The notes below the pieces were generated by a model, which searched no databases, had not been told where the DNA came from, and was given only the letters and a program-made list of their open reading frames with translations. DNA of 64,000 nucleotides, from assembly GCA_000226015.1 (NCBI GenBank), contig JH154988.1, forward strand, positions 63,984 to 127,983, given 5' to 3'. Positions 28,676-40,990 of the stretch are shown piece by piece; the first letter of the stretch is position 1; each line of letters begins with the position of its first letter. Origin of the DNA: Mnemiopsis leidyi. Taxonomy: Eukaryota; Ctenophora; Tentaculata; Lobata; Bolinopsidae. Made by a program: the position numbers and the translations under genes.

Positions 28676-28795
28676 TACAATTAGTAAACTCATTAGTCGT
28701 GTGCTGATCGGAAATTATTTATCACTCGTGCCTACGGCACTCGTGAAATAATTTCCGATAGCACACTCCTATTCGTTTACTAATCGTACAATAAA
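28676..28795. repeat. Fold-back (inverted repeat) element
   Basis: Two arms of about 45-50 bases face each other around ctacgg. The left arm holds ttagtaaac, gtgctgatcggaaattattt and cactcgtgcc; the right holds their complements (ggcactcgtgaaataatttc, cgatagcac, gtttactaa). A half-copy, atttccgatagcacactcct, also lies at about 28380. It is consistent with a small non-autonomous DNA element. Confidence 0.65.
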
Positions 28796-28999
28796 CTAAC
28801 TCGACAGTGAATTAATAAGTGGTTTGCGAGTCTGGTTATATAGTGAAGCTGATAAATTCGTCAAATCTCTGTAAAGAAGTCCTTGGGAGGAACCAAGCAA
28901 AGATGTTAATTTAGGTCCCTCCTTAATATGGAGCCGGAGGTGCTAATCTCATTTTATGAAACCCAGAGCCGTTTCGAGGCACTGACCTAACGTCTATGG

Positions 29000-29095
29000 T
29001 CTCAACGGGCGATGCGCGTCTAAAATTTCTTCGCCAGAAATGCGTGACAGCGCGTGATGGCCGCGACAGTAGGTTATCAACCTACAACTATGGTC
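29000..29095. repeat. Dispersed repeat, copy of the element at 40406
   Basis: Contains caacgggcgatgcgcgtc, gccagaaatgcgtgacagcg and cgacagtaggttatcaacct, nearly identical to 40406-40472. Its right-hand inverted end is not visible here. Confidence 0.7.
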
Positions 29096-29149
29096 TAACG
29101 TCTATGGTCTAGCTGATGGGGATTAATCTTACGGCCCACTTACTCGTGC

Positions 29150-29240
29150 CAGAGAGCGGACCCCAGTCTGCTGCTTGGGAGGCGCAGATGAAACCACTAC
29201 ACCACCCATTCGAAGGAATCAAACGTATAATTGACTTGCG
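29150..29240 (-). repeat. tRNA-like SINE head fragment
   Basis: The minus strand reads GGGTGGTGTAGTGGTTTCATC, an A-box-like start shared with the SINE heads at 38549 and 49878. The B-box is degenerate. Confidence 0.35.
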
Positions 29241-29299
29241 GGATACCTTGAGATCCTTTGCCAAGTGACATCTCGTAGCACATCCGTGACATCTGCCCA

Positions 29300-30451
29300 T
29301 GAATGAATTCTGATACCATCAGATCATGTCATGTCACGAAAATACTTGCGTGCGCGCTCAAAACCTATAATATAGAAGGCAGCGTTCTCCGTCGAAATCT
29401 TTAGTAGACCTTTTAGAGAAAGTGGTTTTAACTTCCGTGAAATTGAAGATTTTGCATTATCTTCTCTTATTCATGCAGGCTACATTACACGCATGTATTG
29501 AGCAAAGTACGCACAGCAACTACAGGTAAGATAGAGAGCAGATTTAACATAAGGACCACAATCATTTTTCAAATGTACTCTAGCTCTGACACTCTCACTA
29601 TCATTTCTCAAATGTACTCTTTATTATCTAGCTGGTTAAATACTCATTATACCTTATGCTCGATAAGAGACTATAGTAATATCTTATAGAGGTAAGCATT
29701 TTTTTTAAAGAAGTTAGAAATTTTTCTCAAGTGACGGCGATAAAAACTTAAAAACATTAGGAGCACTGTTAACATATGATAAAATATATCGTATAACCAA
29801 TTGAAATTTAGAAACGCTTTCAATGTCAGTCAGCATCATTAGTGATCAGTGATCAGCAAATTCGTTTATGCCCTTTCTGGTCAATGCTGCTTTTCGTTTT
29901 AATAGCGAATACAGATTAAGAAACAATAATCAAACTGCAAATCTCGATTGTGAACGGAACATAACAGGCAAAATAAAACATTTATTCTTGCATGCGTTCA
30001 GCGAATATTATGTTCTTCATAAAATTACAGAGCAGATAAACAATATTCGAAATCTGTCTGCAACCACTCAACAATTCAAACCTAAAAGTCACAATTACAA
30101 TCAAACATGTTCATTAGACTAAAAAACATCAGTCCTATTTAAAAGCTATCAGCAAGTCCTCATCTTCGACAAACGGCGAAATCAAGTACAAAAACGGTAT
30201 AAAATAAAATTAAATCGCACATAAAATATATAAAAAATCAATAAAAATCTGGCGATCACACAGAGCAACTTTCTACAACATGATTATCTTATATTGTCAG
30301 ATCAAACTGTATAACTCATACATGCAATGTTATATACACGTTTGGTATATTCGCATAGGTTGGTGAAAATATTTGACACTCACACAAATATCCCAACAAT
30401 TTACTCAGACTTCATTTTGCTTAATCTATCATATTCCACTAAATTTGCTCC
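29300..30451. other. AT-rich non-coding spacer
   Basis: No supported gene. The minus-strand AATAAA complement near 29981 is a possible distant poly(A) signal for the FKBP15 gene. Confidence 0.45.
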
Positions 30452-33400
30452 CTAAAGTTGCACACTACAAATGTCTAAGAAATCGTCCTCGCTGTCACTG
30501 AAAAGTGGGGGAGGACCGTCAGTACGCCGCGCGCTGCTCGCCTCCCTTCTTGTGTTGGACGGGCTTGTCGTCATTTCCTCTGGATGTGCGCCAAATACCT
30601 GCGGCATGTTCTTTTACAGCGATAAGTAAATATTAGATATAGAACACTACTATACAGTGTTTAAATGTTGACTATGCTTACCAAACTTTAATTCACATTT
30701 TATAGGATTACCTCAATTTATTCACAATAAATTGTGGCAGCATGAAAGAAACAATCAAGTATTTTAGTATTAGCTGGCAGGTATTTGCTAAGGTGACAAT
30801 TACTAATAAGAAACAAAGCTGTGCAGAAGGTAAATAATTTTAAGCCATATGTATCGATCAGATACTGATTACAATAGTTTACTATCCAATAAGAACACTG
30901 ACTTAAACAGTAAGACACACAAACCTCAGTGGAAAGGTGTGTGATGTCTTCCACACTAACAGTGTTGTGTTGCAGTGTCGGCTCGAAGGTGGCAGGAGCG
31001 GGGCTCGGTGGAGGTTCACTGGGCGGGGCTGCCATCCACAAGTCTTCCTCTTCTCGCGCCTCAAACTCCTCGTTGTTTAGACCTTGTTGTGGATTGTCAG
31101 GTGCTACAACACGGTCACCTTGTACTGGATTTACCCCATCTCCAGCTGCTGAGTTATTTTGAAGAACTTCTTCTGCAGATTGATTAGCGGTGGAGGTACT
31201 TCTACCTTCCCGGGGGTCGTTAGAGGACTCTCCTTCCTCAAAAGCAGAATGAAAACTGTCGTTGTTGGCTGGAGACAAAACTTGGGTCTGTTCGTGGGGG
31301 AGCATACCAATAGCACCAGGCAGTTCGAATTCAGTGGAGTTTGTGGTTTGAATAGGATTGCTTGCCTCAGGATTAGGATTCCGATCAGTACCATCATCAG
31401 GAGTATCATCATCATTGTCATCATCAGATTCTTCATCAGACTCTTCCTGGGCAGACGAGGCAGAGCTGTCTTCAGAACCTTCAGAAAGTAAAGACAGAGT
31501 AGCGTCTTTAAGAATACCCATACTGAGAGTCAGCACATCACGACCTTCATATGTTTCGTCTAGTCCAACTTTCTCCTTGAACTGCCGAAACACAAGGTTA
31601 AGGATTCCTTTCACTTTCGTGTTGACCATTTCTTTGGAGTTCCCGTCATTTGTTGATGCTGATGGTTCATTTGACTTTGCACTGCGATCCTCAAGCTCTT
31701 GAGCAAGACTCTTTATTTGATCATCTCTATCCAGAAGTTCCTGTGCGAGACTCTTTATTTGGCGGTGTCTATCCTCAAGATCCTTAGTAAGGCTTGCCAT
31801 CTCTAGATTGAGAGCACAGATAGTTTCTCTAAATTCCTCTTCCCGACTAGACAGTCTGTTACCCTCTTCGGCCAATCTTTTTGAACTGTTTGCTTTTTCC
31901 TCGCTGAGCTCGTTTTCTAAATTTTTCACTTTTAGTTTTTCTTCTGATAATTTATCAGCTGTTTTCGCAAGATCTTCATTGATCTTTCGATTTTCCTCCA
32001 CTAAGCTGTCATTCCCATTGGATGACTGACTCTCTTCCAAAAGTAGTTGCAACTGTCGAATCTTCTTCTCAAACTTCATTGACATTTGTTTTTCTTTAAA
32101 CACCTGATCGTCAAGCTGCTGAGAAATTTCAAGTTTTTCCACTAACGAAGACTGAACACGCTCCTTCAGCTTGGTTATTTCCCTCTGAAGGATAACTTCC
32201 TGGCCTCCAGTATCTGAAGAGGTCAGCCGGAGTGCTGACAGTTCATTTCTCGTTTCAAACAGATTCGTTTGGAGCTTGTTATTTTCAGTGTACATCGTCT
32301 CCATTTGGGATTTCAAAGCATTGATTTGGTCTTGTTTGGCATCAATCTCGAATTGCCGATTATTGCTGGACGATTTAAAAACTTTGAGTTCATTTTTAAG
32401 CTGCTCGTTTTCGTTTTCCAGCCGCTGAATTTCGTTGCTTGAGTTGGTTGACGTTGCTATAAAGTTGTTCTGAGACATTTCAAGAGCCTCGTTTTTCAGG
32501 TTAAGAAGCTCCTGATTCTTGTTGAGTAATTCGGTAATTTTGCCAGACCTTTCTTCCAACGTGATAGTTTTCTTCTTTAAATCCGTCTTCAGATTTTCGT
32601 TCTCAGACACAATTCTCTGTAAATTATACATGAGAAGCTGCGTATCCACAGTCGGACAATTTGCCACTGTGCTGTTGAAGAAGATAGCTTGTTCTGACAA
32701 AACGTTTAACTTAGCTTCCATCTCCTTCAAAGATGCTTCAATAGCAGTCACACTTTTGTCCACATTTTTACTTATGTCCAGGTTTTCCTTAATTTCGGGA
32801 GGTGCTATCATCTGAGGTGTGACAGTTGAAAACCCAGAAAAAGCAGCAGCTGGGAACCCTACGTTGGTGAAATGAGGTACCAAAGGTCCTGGTTTAGCTG
32901 GGATCTGAGGAGGTTTTTCTTCACTTACTATAGAGCTTGAAGATCTCGTCTTCCTCTTTGAGCGATTAGATTTTAAGGAGGAAGTACGAGATCTAATTTC
33001 GGGCTCGTCCTGATCAGGACTTGAAGCTACCCTGCTTGCAGTGGGCATCGCTTGTTGAGCACCCATTCTCGCCATTCTAGACAAAATCTCGTTCTTTTGA
33101 GGACCGTTGACAACGTTTTTCTTGGGTGTGGGGAGGCTGTCCACAGAAGAACTATCAGTGAAATCGTTTAGATTTTGGGACACAGAGCTAGGAGACTTAG
33201 GAGCAGCAGCTACTGTGACTCGTGAGATTTGTTTTATTGTTATCTTGAAAACAAGGTCACTGTTTGCAGGTATACGGTTAGGTATCCCCTTGTCTCCGTA
33301 CGCCAATACAGCAGGAATACACACACAATACACGCCAGTCTCCACGCAGTCTGGCAAAGATTCAACCCAACCTTTGATAACGGTAGGAGCAGAGAGTTTC

Positions 33401-34259
33401 ACCTGGAAAGAATCGTTCGTATCAAACTGTACCCCTAACTGATCGTTGTCGATCAAGTGTCCATTATATGCAACAGTCACACTATCAGTCCCACCAACAG
33501 TTCTGCTTGTATCCTTTACAAAGTTTATCTGTTGTTTCAACAGTTTCTGACCAAATCCGAACTTTACAACAGAAACCTTCATGAGGAAAGTCTCCAAATC
33601 GTTGTCCCCGGAAAACATGACGCCCCAACACTGCTGAACATCGTCGTAGTAAGTAAGGAAGTTAGCTGCAGTGATGGTGAACTGAGTGTCAGCAGCGAGT
33701 TTACAGTTGGATACAACCCGCTGTTTCTGTCCGTATATGATGACGCTCTTGGAGCCTGTCAGGGCGACTCCGAGTTTCCCTTTAGGGTTATACGTGTTGT
33801 CTTGGTAAAGGTATGTCTGACAAACACTGGCAAACAGCACACCTGTAAAAAATAGAGTTGATTTACAGGGTAATAAAAACCTGACAAGTGCAATAGCTAG
33901 AATTGCTTAGCTAGAATTGCTTAACCTAACCTACTCTGTGAACAGACTGTAATATTGCAGTTACGGCCTAGAAAATTATTAATTCTAAATACACGTAGCG
34001 AGGCGAAGTTTCAGACAATGAATTCATATTGCTGACAAGTATAATAAAATTCTTATATAATGGGAATATTTGACTTACCACTGCCAGTGCCACTATCAGT
34101 TTTAGGTTCAGGTTTTGGTTGTTTGGGAGCGCTAAATTTTAAACTGTCACTCTTGCCACCGGGACTGGAGCTTGAGGCTTTACCAAACAAACTCATCAGC
34201 CCAGCTCCACTATTTGGAGTGAAATCCAGGTCATCGTCGTCAGCTCCGAGAGAAAACAT
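30452..34259 (-). CDS. FKBP15: FK506-binding protein 15 homologue (FKBP15/WAFL)
   Basis: Actin- and endosome-associated protein with an FKBP-type domain and a long coiled coil; the vertebrate protein (WAFL/FKBP133) works in early endosome transport. Three minus-strand exons in phase: 34259-34079, 33842-30925 and 30598-30452, giving 1,081 residues. The N-terminus MFSLGADDDDLDFTPNSGAG and FSAPKQPKPEPK follow the vertebrate pattern (acidic start, then a SAPKQPK-like motif). Residues about 63-157 form the WH1-like region (YYDDVQQCWGVMF). Residues 181-269 are the FKBP domain (VTVAYNGHL, VIKGWVESLPDC, IPAVLAYGDKGIPNRIPAN). RMARMGAQ and a coiled coil of about 400 residues follow, then an acidic Ser/Asp/Glu stretch. 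The last exon (DGPPPLFSDSEDDFLDI) matches the family's acidic C-terminal tail, which confirms the 3' end. Peptidyl-prolyl isomerase activity is uncertain because the usual active-site aromatics are only partly kept. Confidence 0.95.
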
Positions 34260-34267
34260 CCGCTTGG

Positions 34268-34390
34268 TTACTGGTTACTGTTACAATGGAAACTGTTGCC
34301 TTCGTTACTGTTACAATAGTAACTGTTGCTGTAGTTACTGTAACTGTTACAAAAGTAACTGTTGCTGTAGTTACTGTCGCTGTGACAGCA
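34268..34390. repeat. Tandem repeat (TACTGTTACAATAGTAACTG type)
   Basis: Imperfect repeats of ttactgttacaa and gtaactgttgctgta, partly palindromic (gttac/gtaac). It lies immediately upstream of the FKBP15 start codon, in the expected promoter or 5' leader. Confidence 0.7.
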
Positions 34391-34399
34391 CGTGCTCTC

Positions 34400-35530
34400 T
34401 CTCACACCCTGTGTAAGATCTAACTACATCCTGAGTTGAGGAAACAGTAGCATTAGAGTTGATGTTTTGTGTGTTTTGTGAAACACTTTATGGGCGATTG
34501 TCAAAACATCAATGTTCCTAATTTGAAATTAAGCACTTAACTAATATTCTGCTGTAGTATAATCACGGGGATGGAGTCTGTTAGCTCTTGCAGCCTACTG
34601 CACTAAAATGTTCAAAAGTCTGTTCTAATGATATCTAATCTAGTAATACAATATGTTTTAGAAAAGCTCATGCTAGTGAAATAATCGATATCAACCTCAC
34701 CCTGCAGGTGGTAAAATGGTTTAGCACTCGCAACTTGCAAGTCTTCCTCATTATATTCTCAATTAATACCACAAAAAAGTGCTATTCAATCTCTTTCTTT
34801 TTTGCCAAAAAACCAAAATGTCCAGAAAAGGATTGCTTAATTTATAGCTCAAATTTGGCTATTTTCAGAAAGGCAAAGAGTTGAAAGGACAACTTTTTAA
34901 AGCAAACACTATCTATGGTGGACATGGAGTCACCTGATCATGGTTACAAAACACTGCCAATTAGGGACTTAGTAAAACCAATCATATATTCAAACCAAAA
35001 CTTCACAAGTTTTGAACATAAGGAACTTAGAACAAAATGTCAGGACCACATAACACACTGCAAAGTAAGGTCAGTGTTTTAAATCGACTCAGTCTTAAAT
35101 ACTCAGTACCCCAGCCATTATCATAGTAGGTACAGTCTGCACTATGAAAAGAATTTTGCATATGCTATTCAAAATCACAGTGGCTCTGGTCTAGGGGATG
35201 TAAAGTAATGAATAATTAAGTGGGGACTGGCCAAAATGTACATTCCTGTTCTCTAGCCCTGATGATGTAAAAATGGCATCAACTCAAACAACCACTACAA
35301 ATCTGCATCATGGTGAGAATTTGTACATTAACCAATTAATCAGACTTAAGTTGAGCAGAATAGGAGAAAGCCAGCTGCAGTGGTTTCTACTGTTCAGAGG
35401 GATGTAGAGCTTGAATAACATGGCATTATAATTATTTTCTAGTCCTGTGATGGCATTGCCAAGCTACCAAAAGAAGAAAAATATTCATTGAGGATATAAT
35501 TAGAGTTTTAAAACAAAATTTTACAAAGTA
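34400..35530. other. Non-coding spacer upstream of FKBP15
   Basis: I see no gene. A degenerate tRNA-like stretch (ggtggtaaaatggtttagca) at about 34705 may be a worn SINE head. Confidence 0.4.
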
Positions 35531-35559
35531 CTTACAAGGGTAGCCTATCCACTCCAGGC

Positions 35560-36135
35560 GATCTACTAAAATCTATAACAAAAATGATCCCAATCAATTT
35601 CTGCATTAAAGAGGAAGTTGCTCTGGATTTTCTGAGACTCAAATCTAATAACCAATGGAGAATTGAGCCAATGATGAATGAGAAAGGCAACCTCATGACC
35701 CATACAAAGCTTTGCAAAAAGCTTCTGAGTGAAGCCAACTTAGCAGCAGAGAGCAGAATAACAAACAAGTACACTTAACATAGAAACCTCTTTCGGCACA
35801 GAAATCCCTGTTGCTCTGGATTTTCTGAGACTCAAATCTAATAACCAATGGAGAATTGAGCCAATGATGAATGAGAAAGGCAACCTCATGACCCATACAA
35901 AGCTTTGCAAAAAGCTTCTGAGTGAAGCCAACTTAGCAGCAGAGAGCAGAATAACAAACAAGTACACTTAACATAGAAACCTCTTTCGGCACAGAAATCC
36001 CTGTCCTGGATGACTATAGGGAGCCTGAACCGAGTGCGAAAACTATCCTGAGCTATACTGATGGCTCCAAGATGAATGACAAGGTCAGCTCCCGTAAATA
36101 CATTCCTGATAATGGGAGTATAACCAGAGCTCAAA
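35560..36135 (+). mobile_element. LINE (non-LTR retrotransposon) fragment with RNase H segment
   Basis: At 36001-36095 the plus strand codes LDDYREPEPSAKTILSYTDG and SKMNDKV, the start of the RNase H domain of some LINEs (YTDGSK). A frame reading EEVALDFLRLKSNNQW lies upstream in the duplicated part, probably the linker before RNase H. No reverse transcriptase core is visible, so this is a truncated copy. Confidence 0.5.
35618..36003. repeat. 193-bp exact tandem duplication
   Basis: Copies 35618-35810 and 35811-36003 appear identical base for base (each begins ttgctctggattttctgaga). It is either a very recent duplication or a mis-assembly within the LINE fragment. Confidence 0.85.
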
Positions 36136-36239
36136 AACGTTAACTAAACTACATGACTGGGGAGAGCACAAGGCCGTCCGGGCCTTATCACACAGCGACG
36201 CTATTTCTTTTAAGCGCCGCAATCAAGGATTGACCGGGA

Positions 36240-36395
36240 TCGCTTTTACAGCCGGGACCGGGACCGGGACCGGGATTGGTTAAAATGGCCGGGACCGGGA
36301 TTTTGCCGGGACTGTAACCGGGACCAGACTGTAACCATGACTGGGACTGTAACCGGGACCGGGATTGCGACCGGGATAGTAACCGGGACCGGGAC
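36240..36395. repeat. GGGACC-rich hexanucleotide repeat
   Basis: Repeats of gggacc with interruptions (gggactgtaacc, gggattgcgacc) form a GC-rich island in AT-rich DNA, with runs of three G throughout. Confidence 0.85.
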
Positions 36396-36689
36396 TGAAT
36401 AATTGTTGTCTAAAAGTAAATTTTTTGAATTTCGATATTAAATTTCAAAAGAACTTAAATCGTACTTTATATGAACAATTTTAGAAATATACAAAAACCA
36501 ATTAGCCGCTATTGAATGATATCAAAACTCAAAAATTTGATCGACATCATGTACTTAACTAATTTTTAAATAAGACAACTTCGTACCTCAGTAATAAACA
36601 TGAGTTGAATTAGTATACATGATAGCTAGCCCAAACTTTCAGCGGGCTGTGATAGAGAAAAATTTGAAGTACTTTGATGAAAAATGAAC

Positions 36690-37646
36690 ATCGAGATAAA
36701 CAGTAGTTACACATTCACAACACTGTTAGATTCAAGAATCAAGATGCAAAATGTGCATGTTTCTACAGTGGAGATAGAGCGTATGCAGCTAGAAAACTTT
36801 TTTATCGAAACTCGAGGAGAGGTTTAATCAGGGGAGATCAGCAGGGAAAAGCGCAGATAATGGCGGACCAGAAAACGACACAGATGTGTAAACAATAAAG
36901 ATGACATCGCCTTGAATCAGCTTCTTTGGGGTACCTTAGATGGACCAGGTTCTCTTCATAACGTGATAAGTGAGGATGTAACAAGGTATATGAAAAACTT
37001 GCCACAGAGACCCTCTTGACTTTTGGCAGATTAACCACAAATTGTATCCAGGCTTTAGTAGACTTGTCAGAGTTTACCTTTGCCCACCTCCAATTCCATC
37101 TTCTGTGACCAGTGAATGTGTGTTCAAGGTCGCTAAAAATGACAACATAATGGCAGACCAGGAAACAACACAGATGTGTGGACAATGAAGATAACATCGC
37201 CTGGAATCAGCTTCTTTAGGGGACCTTNNNNNNNNNNAAGGTACGCTAAAAATAGACAACATAATGGCAGGCCAGGAAACAACACAGATGTGTGGACAAT
37301 GAAGATAACATCGCCTGGAATCAGCTTCTTTAGGGGACCTTAGGTGGACCAGATTCTCCAAATAACGTGGAAAGCGAAGAGATAGCAATATTTATGAAAG
37401 AAAATCTCTCGGTGCAGAGAGTGAACCCTTTTGGCAGAGACGCAACAAACTGATCCAAACTTGAGTAAACTTGTCAGAGTTAACCTCGGCCCACCGACAT
37501 CTTCTGTGGCCAGTGAATGCCAACAATGCCAACATGCGTTCAAGGTGGCAAAAAATGACAACAGAGTGGAGCTCAAACCAGACAGAATGGAGATGAATTT
37601 GTCTTTGAAATACAATTTAAGAGCACTAAACTATGACTTTAATTAG
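36690..37646 (+). mobile_element. hAT-family DNA transposon remnant (transposase C-terminal part)
   Basis: The plus strand shows hAT transposase motifs: TTLLDSRIK (cf. LLDPRFK), ALNQLLWGTLDGPG and, in the last part, DPNLSKLVRVNLGPPTSSVA then AFKVAKND and NRVELKPDRMEMNLSLKYN. These are the C-terminal dimerisation region of hAT/ZBED-type transposases. Parts of the C-terminal segment occur two to three times (about 36838-37227, 37243-37341 and onward) around a 10-N gap at 37228-37237. Stops and frame changes interrupt the reading frame, and no complete transposase or terminal inverted repeats were seen, so it is inactive. Confidence 0.7.
37228..37237. other. Assembly gap (10 N)
   Basis: Ten N separate two near-identical ~95-base segments, so the copy number here is not reliable. 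Confidence 0.95.
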
Positions 37647-37649
37647 CTA

Positions 37650-39580
37650 TCTAGAATCTCCACCTGCAGATTTCTGTTCACCCAATAGCCTGGAGAGAAA
37701 CCCCAAATGAAGAACCGGGATATGACATCCTTATAAATAAAAAATCATGTCTAGTAGTTATACATTTAAAAAATAAATTAAAAAACTCCTCATAGCAGAT
37801 TCCGAAGATGAGGACAGTGAAATAGAATTCAGTGAGGGTTCAGAAGATAACGACGACTGACTGTGTCCATGGTTGTGTTCTAAATGTCAAACATACCAGT
37901 GTGGTTTCTTTATAAAAAACAATCTATTGAAGTTAGATGTTCCCAACATTGAGTCACAGTTTAATACTTTATGGCTCAGCATAGTGCCCGCAGTTGAGGT
38001 GATGCCCAGCATGTGCACCTGTCCATCAAATGCCACAGCATGCATGGGGCAGGCACACACACACGTGCATTACAACAAAGTTAAAATACGACACACACTA
38101 CTCATTGTAAAAGAGAAAAATCTATCGAGTTTATGGGCTTAGTCAGAGACACTGTGGTTGTTATGAAAGGAAACTAAAAGTATCCAGGAATATGAATGGT
38201 CGGTGGGGATTGAGATCCACTTAATTCACCTTAACAGAGTACTGTGTCCCTCAGTAATACATCCTGTCACTACAAAATATATTAAAATGTTAGGTGAAAA
38301 GTCAAAGACATCTAAAAGCCCAAGCAGAGGTTACATGTTACAAACTAGAATACTAAATCTACAGTTAGATATTCCAATTCTCAATGAAAAGTTGAAACTT
38401 CCTGGCCAAAGGCACTAAAGCGCAAAAGGTGATTATGGAACATTGCAATTGCTGTCATGATTAGATATGAATTATGCATCTATGCTGAATAAAGATATGA
38501 AGTAGCTCAAAGTCAAAAATCTCCATATCTAAGGCCTGCATATTGGTTGGTGGTGTAGTGGTATCTACTCAGACTTTCTATGCAGAAGGTCGGGGGTTTG
38601 ACTCCCAGATTTGCCAATCCTGGAGGAGTGCGCTAAGGGCATTTGCCTATGCAAAATTTAAAGTTTCATTCATTCATCTCTGACAAGTCTACAATACCTG
38701 ATATTTTCTGTTTGGTCCCAAATGGTCTTCAAATTTGTAGACTTTTTGGGCTTTTTAGGGCCTTTAAAGGCCTTTCAAGGGGTCCGAGCAAATTTCAACG
38801 ATTGCCCAAGCGGCAGAAGGATACGATATCTACCAAACCTGAAACTTTCGATTCACTATCTCTTGAACGTCACTATCTCTTTCCCCTTGGACTCCAACTT
38901 GTTTGCAAAAAAGCATTGTTATGTGGGGGTTGTATACCACACTTAATATTGTAATACTATAGGCAACTTTTTTGAACCCAGACTAAAATTGGACAAGAAA
39001 TCGATTGAGAATAGTCTTGAAGTTCAAAAATCTAAGGTAAAGTGTCTTTTCTTAACCGTAGCTACTTCACATCAGATCTTTACTTGTGCTCTAAAATTTG
39101 CTCAATATCCAACCATATAGGTAAAAACCTCCACATTTTTCTATTTGAACAAAATATCTACACTCATAGGCCATAGCCTCTAAACCTTTCTTGCCCCTCA
39201 GAAAATGTAAACCCGACAATAGTCCACAAGAAGCATCACAATATTTCACAAACGGCCTACTAGGCACAGTGGAAATTTGGTTATATTGAACAGTGGATAT
39301 CATTATCATACTCAAGCTGACAAAAACCCTAAATCTATCAACCCTGCAGATGTGCACTTAAAAGTTACACCTTTTTTCGTTTAAGACACTGCTGCTTAGA
39401 AATAGCAGCTTTTTAATCACTACTTTTAAGGAACTCTGTAAGCTTTCTTATATGATTTAAACCGGCAAGCAACCATTACTGTGGTTTTCGCTTTAGTAGT
39501 GGTTTCTTCTCTACAATAGGATTCGTATGTCTTAATCTGATCTCTAATTTCAGCGATTACGGTAAACCATTGCCAATCTG
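37650..39580. other. Non-coding region, one SINE
   Basis: No supported gene. It contains the SINE head at 38549 and otherwise unremarkable AT-rich sequence. Confidence 0.4.
38549..38640 (+). repeat. tRNA-derived SINE
   Basis: The tRNA-like head has an A-box stretch (TGGTGTAGTGGTATC) and a B-box (GGTCGGGGGTTTGACTCCC) at tRNA-like spacing. No cloverleaf with matched acceptor stem forms, so a SINE head is favoured over a tRNA gene. A related head lies in a megasynthase intron at 49878. Confidence 0.55.
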
Positions 39581-39589
39581 GCTGATGCA

Positions 39590-39718
39590 TGTTCCTCTGA
39601 TCGTCAGACTAGAAGCATGTTCTTGGGTGGTAACATGCACTAGACCGAAACCAGGATTGAACTGCTCGCCTCAGAGCATTTGAAGCGAACCAATTACTCC
39701 ATCGAGTCGCCAGTGCAC
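39590..39718 (-). repeat. tRNA-derived SINE head (minus strand)
   Basis: The minus strand reads GCGACTCGATGGAGTAATTGG (A-box region), then GAGCAGTTCAATCCTGG (B-box), with tRNA-like spacing. Confidence 0.45.
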
Positions 39719-40407
39719 GTTAAAAATAATCATAAATGTGCCTCTTTCTTTATGATTGGACATAGCGAATTTCGGCTGTCGCGTGTGATTTGTCGTCTAG
39801 TCGGACCAGATTCTGATTCTGAATAATGAATTGGTAAATATGCATGGTGCAGTGCTTAGCCAGCTTATTTGTCCAGGGTCGTTACAAATATCAGAGAATA
39901 TTCATACCGCCGGAAGTTGACATGACGAGAGGTGAGAAACAGTTTGAATTTGACGAGATTATATCCGACCTGCTAAACGTTGCCCAGCCCTGCTGAAAAG
40001 GGTCACAACGTGAAACAAATCCGATCGGCCGATCCGTCTACCGTTTTTACGTTCAGATATCATGTTGACGAGATTACATCCGCTGCGAAGTCGGGTATCA
40101 CCGTGACAACTTGTATGTTTTAGCTGCGAGAGTCTGGTATCACTGCGATGATTTTGAATCAGCTGCAAAAAGCTTGACCCTACTTTAAATATCATCAGGA
40201 AGGTCGTTGATATTTTTATGAATATCGCTAAAATAGCCCTGATGAACTCCAGATGCAAACAAATCTTTTTCAATCTTTGACATTTCTCCATAAATCAGAT
40301 CGGACCATTGCAAAAAATTGAAAATTTAGATCATGATCACACTATTAGACGTGGTTAGTAAAAGGTGTTCAACTCCTTTACTGAATCCCTCCTATTACTT
40401 GCTCTCA

Positions 40408-40533
40408 ACGGGCGATGCGCGTCGCCAGGCCAGAAATGCGTGACAGCGCGTGATGGCCGCGACAGTAGGTTATTTACCTGGGAACCTCAGGCTAATTGTT
40501 GCTTTGCAACGTAGAGAGAGCCGCGCATCGCCC
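40408..40533. repeat. Small element with inverted ends (MITE-like)
   Basis: Begins cgggcgatgcgcg and ends with the inverted copy cgcgcatcgcccg about 125 bases later. The inner part (aatgcgtgacagcgcgtgat) recurs at 29000-29095. The size and ends are those of a short non-autonomous DNA element. Confidence 0.6.
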
Positions 40534-40990
40534 GGTAATAGGTTATCAACCTACAACAGTAGGTTATCAACCTTTGACGAGATTATATCCGTCTAACGTT
40601 CTAACGAAACGTCTCGTTCAGCTTTAGCTGCGTGAGTCGAGTATCACCGCGACAAATCAACCTACAAATTTGCTCTAACCAGAGTCCTGTTGCGCGCGTT
40701 GCAATTGTCTCACGTTGTGACCCATTTCTGATTTCGCGTGGCTGCGCTCGGCCACAACGACGAGCGCTTCGCGGTAGCGGGGCTAGGTAACGTGTAGCAA
40801 CGTTGCCACCAGAGCAGCGCCGCCGCGCGCGCGGCGTAATTTAAGCCCCTGGTTAGGTGCAGTTTTATCACCTGACACTGCGACGCTGCGTTGATCTCTT
40901 TACGTTTTTCTTTGATTATTGTTGTAGACAATTTGATCTAACCAGAGCCCTATTGCGCGGCGCGCGCCACCAGAGGTGGCGGGAAAAGGC

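Noticed and set aside
30929-33855. Several plus-strand frames of 70-130 codons
   Set aside because: Antisense shadows of the large FKBP15 exon.
36001-36130. Retrovirus or LTR element from the RNase H-like motif
   Set aside because: No LTRs, capsid, protease or integrase motifs were seen; the YTDGSK context fits a LINE.
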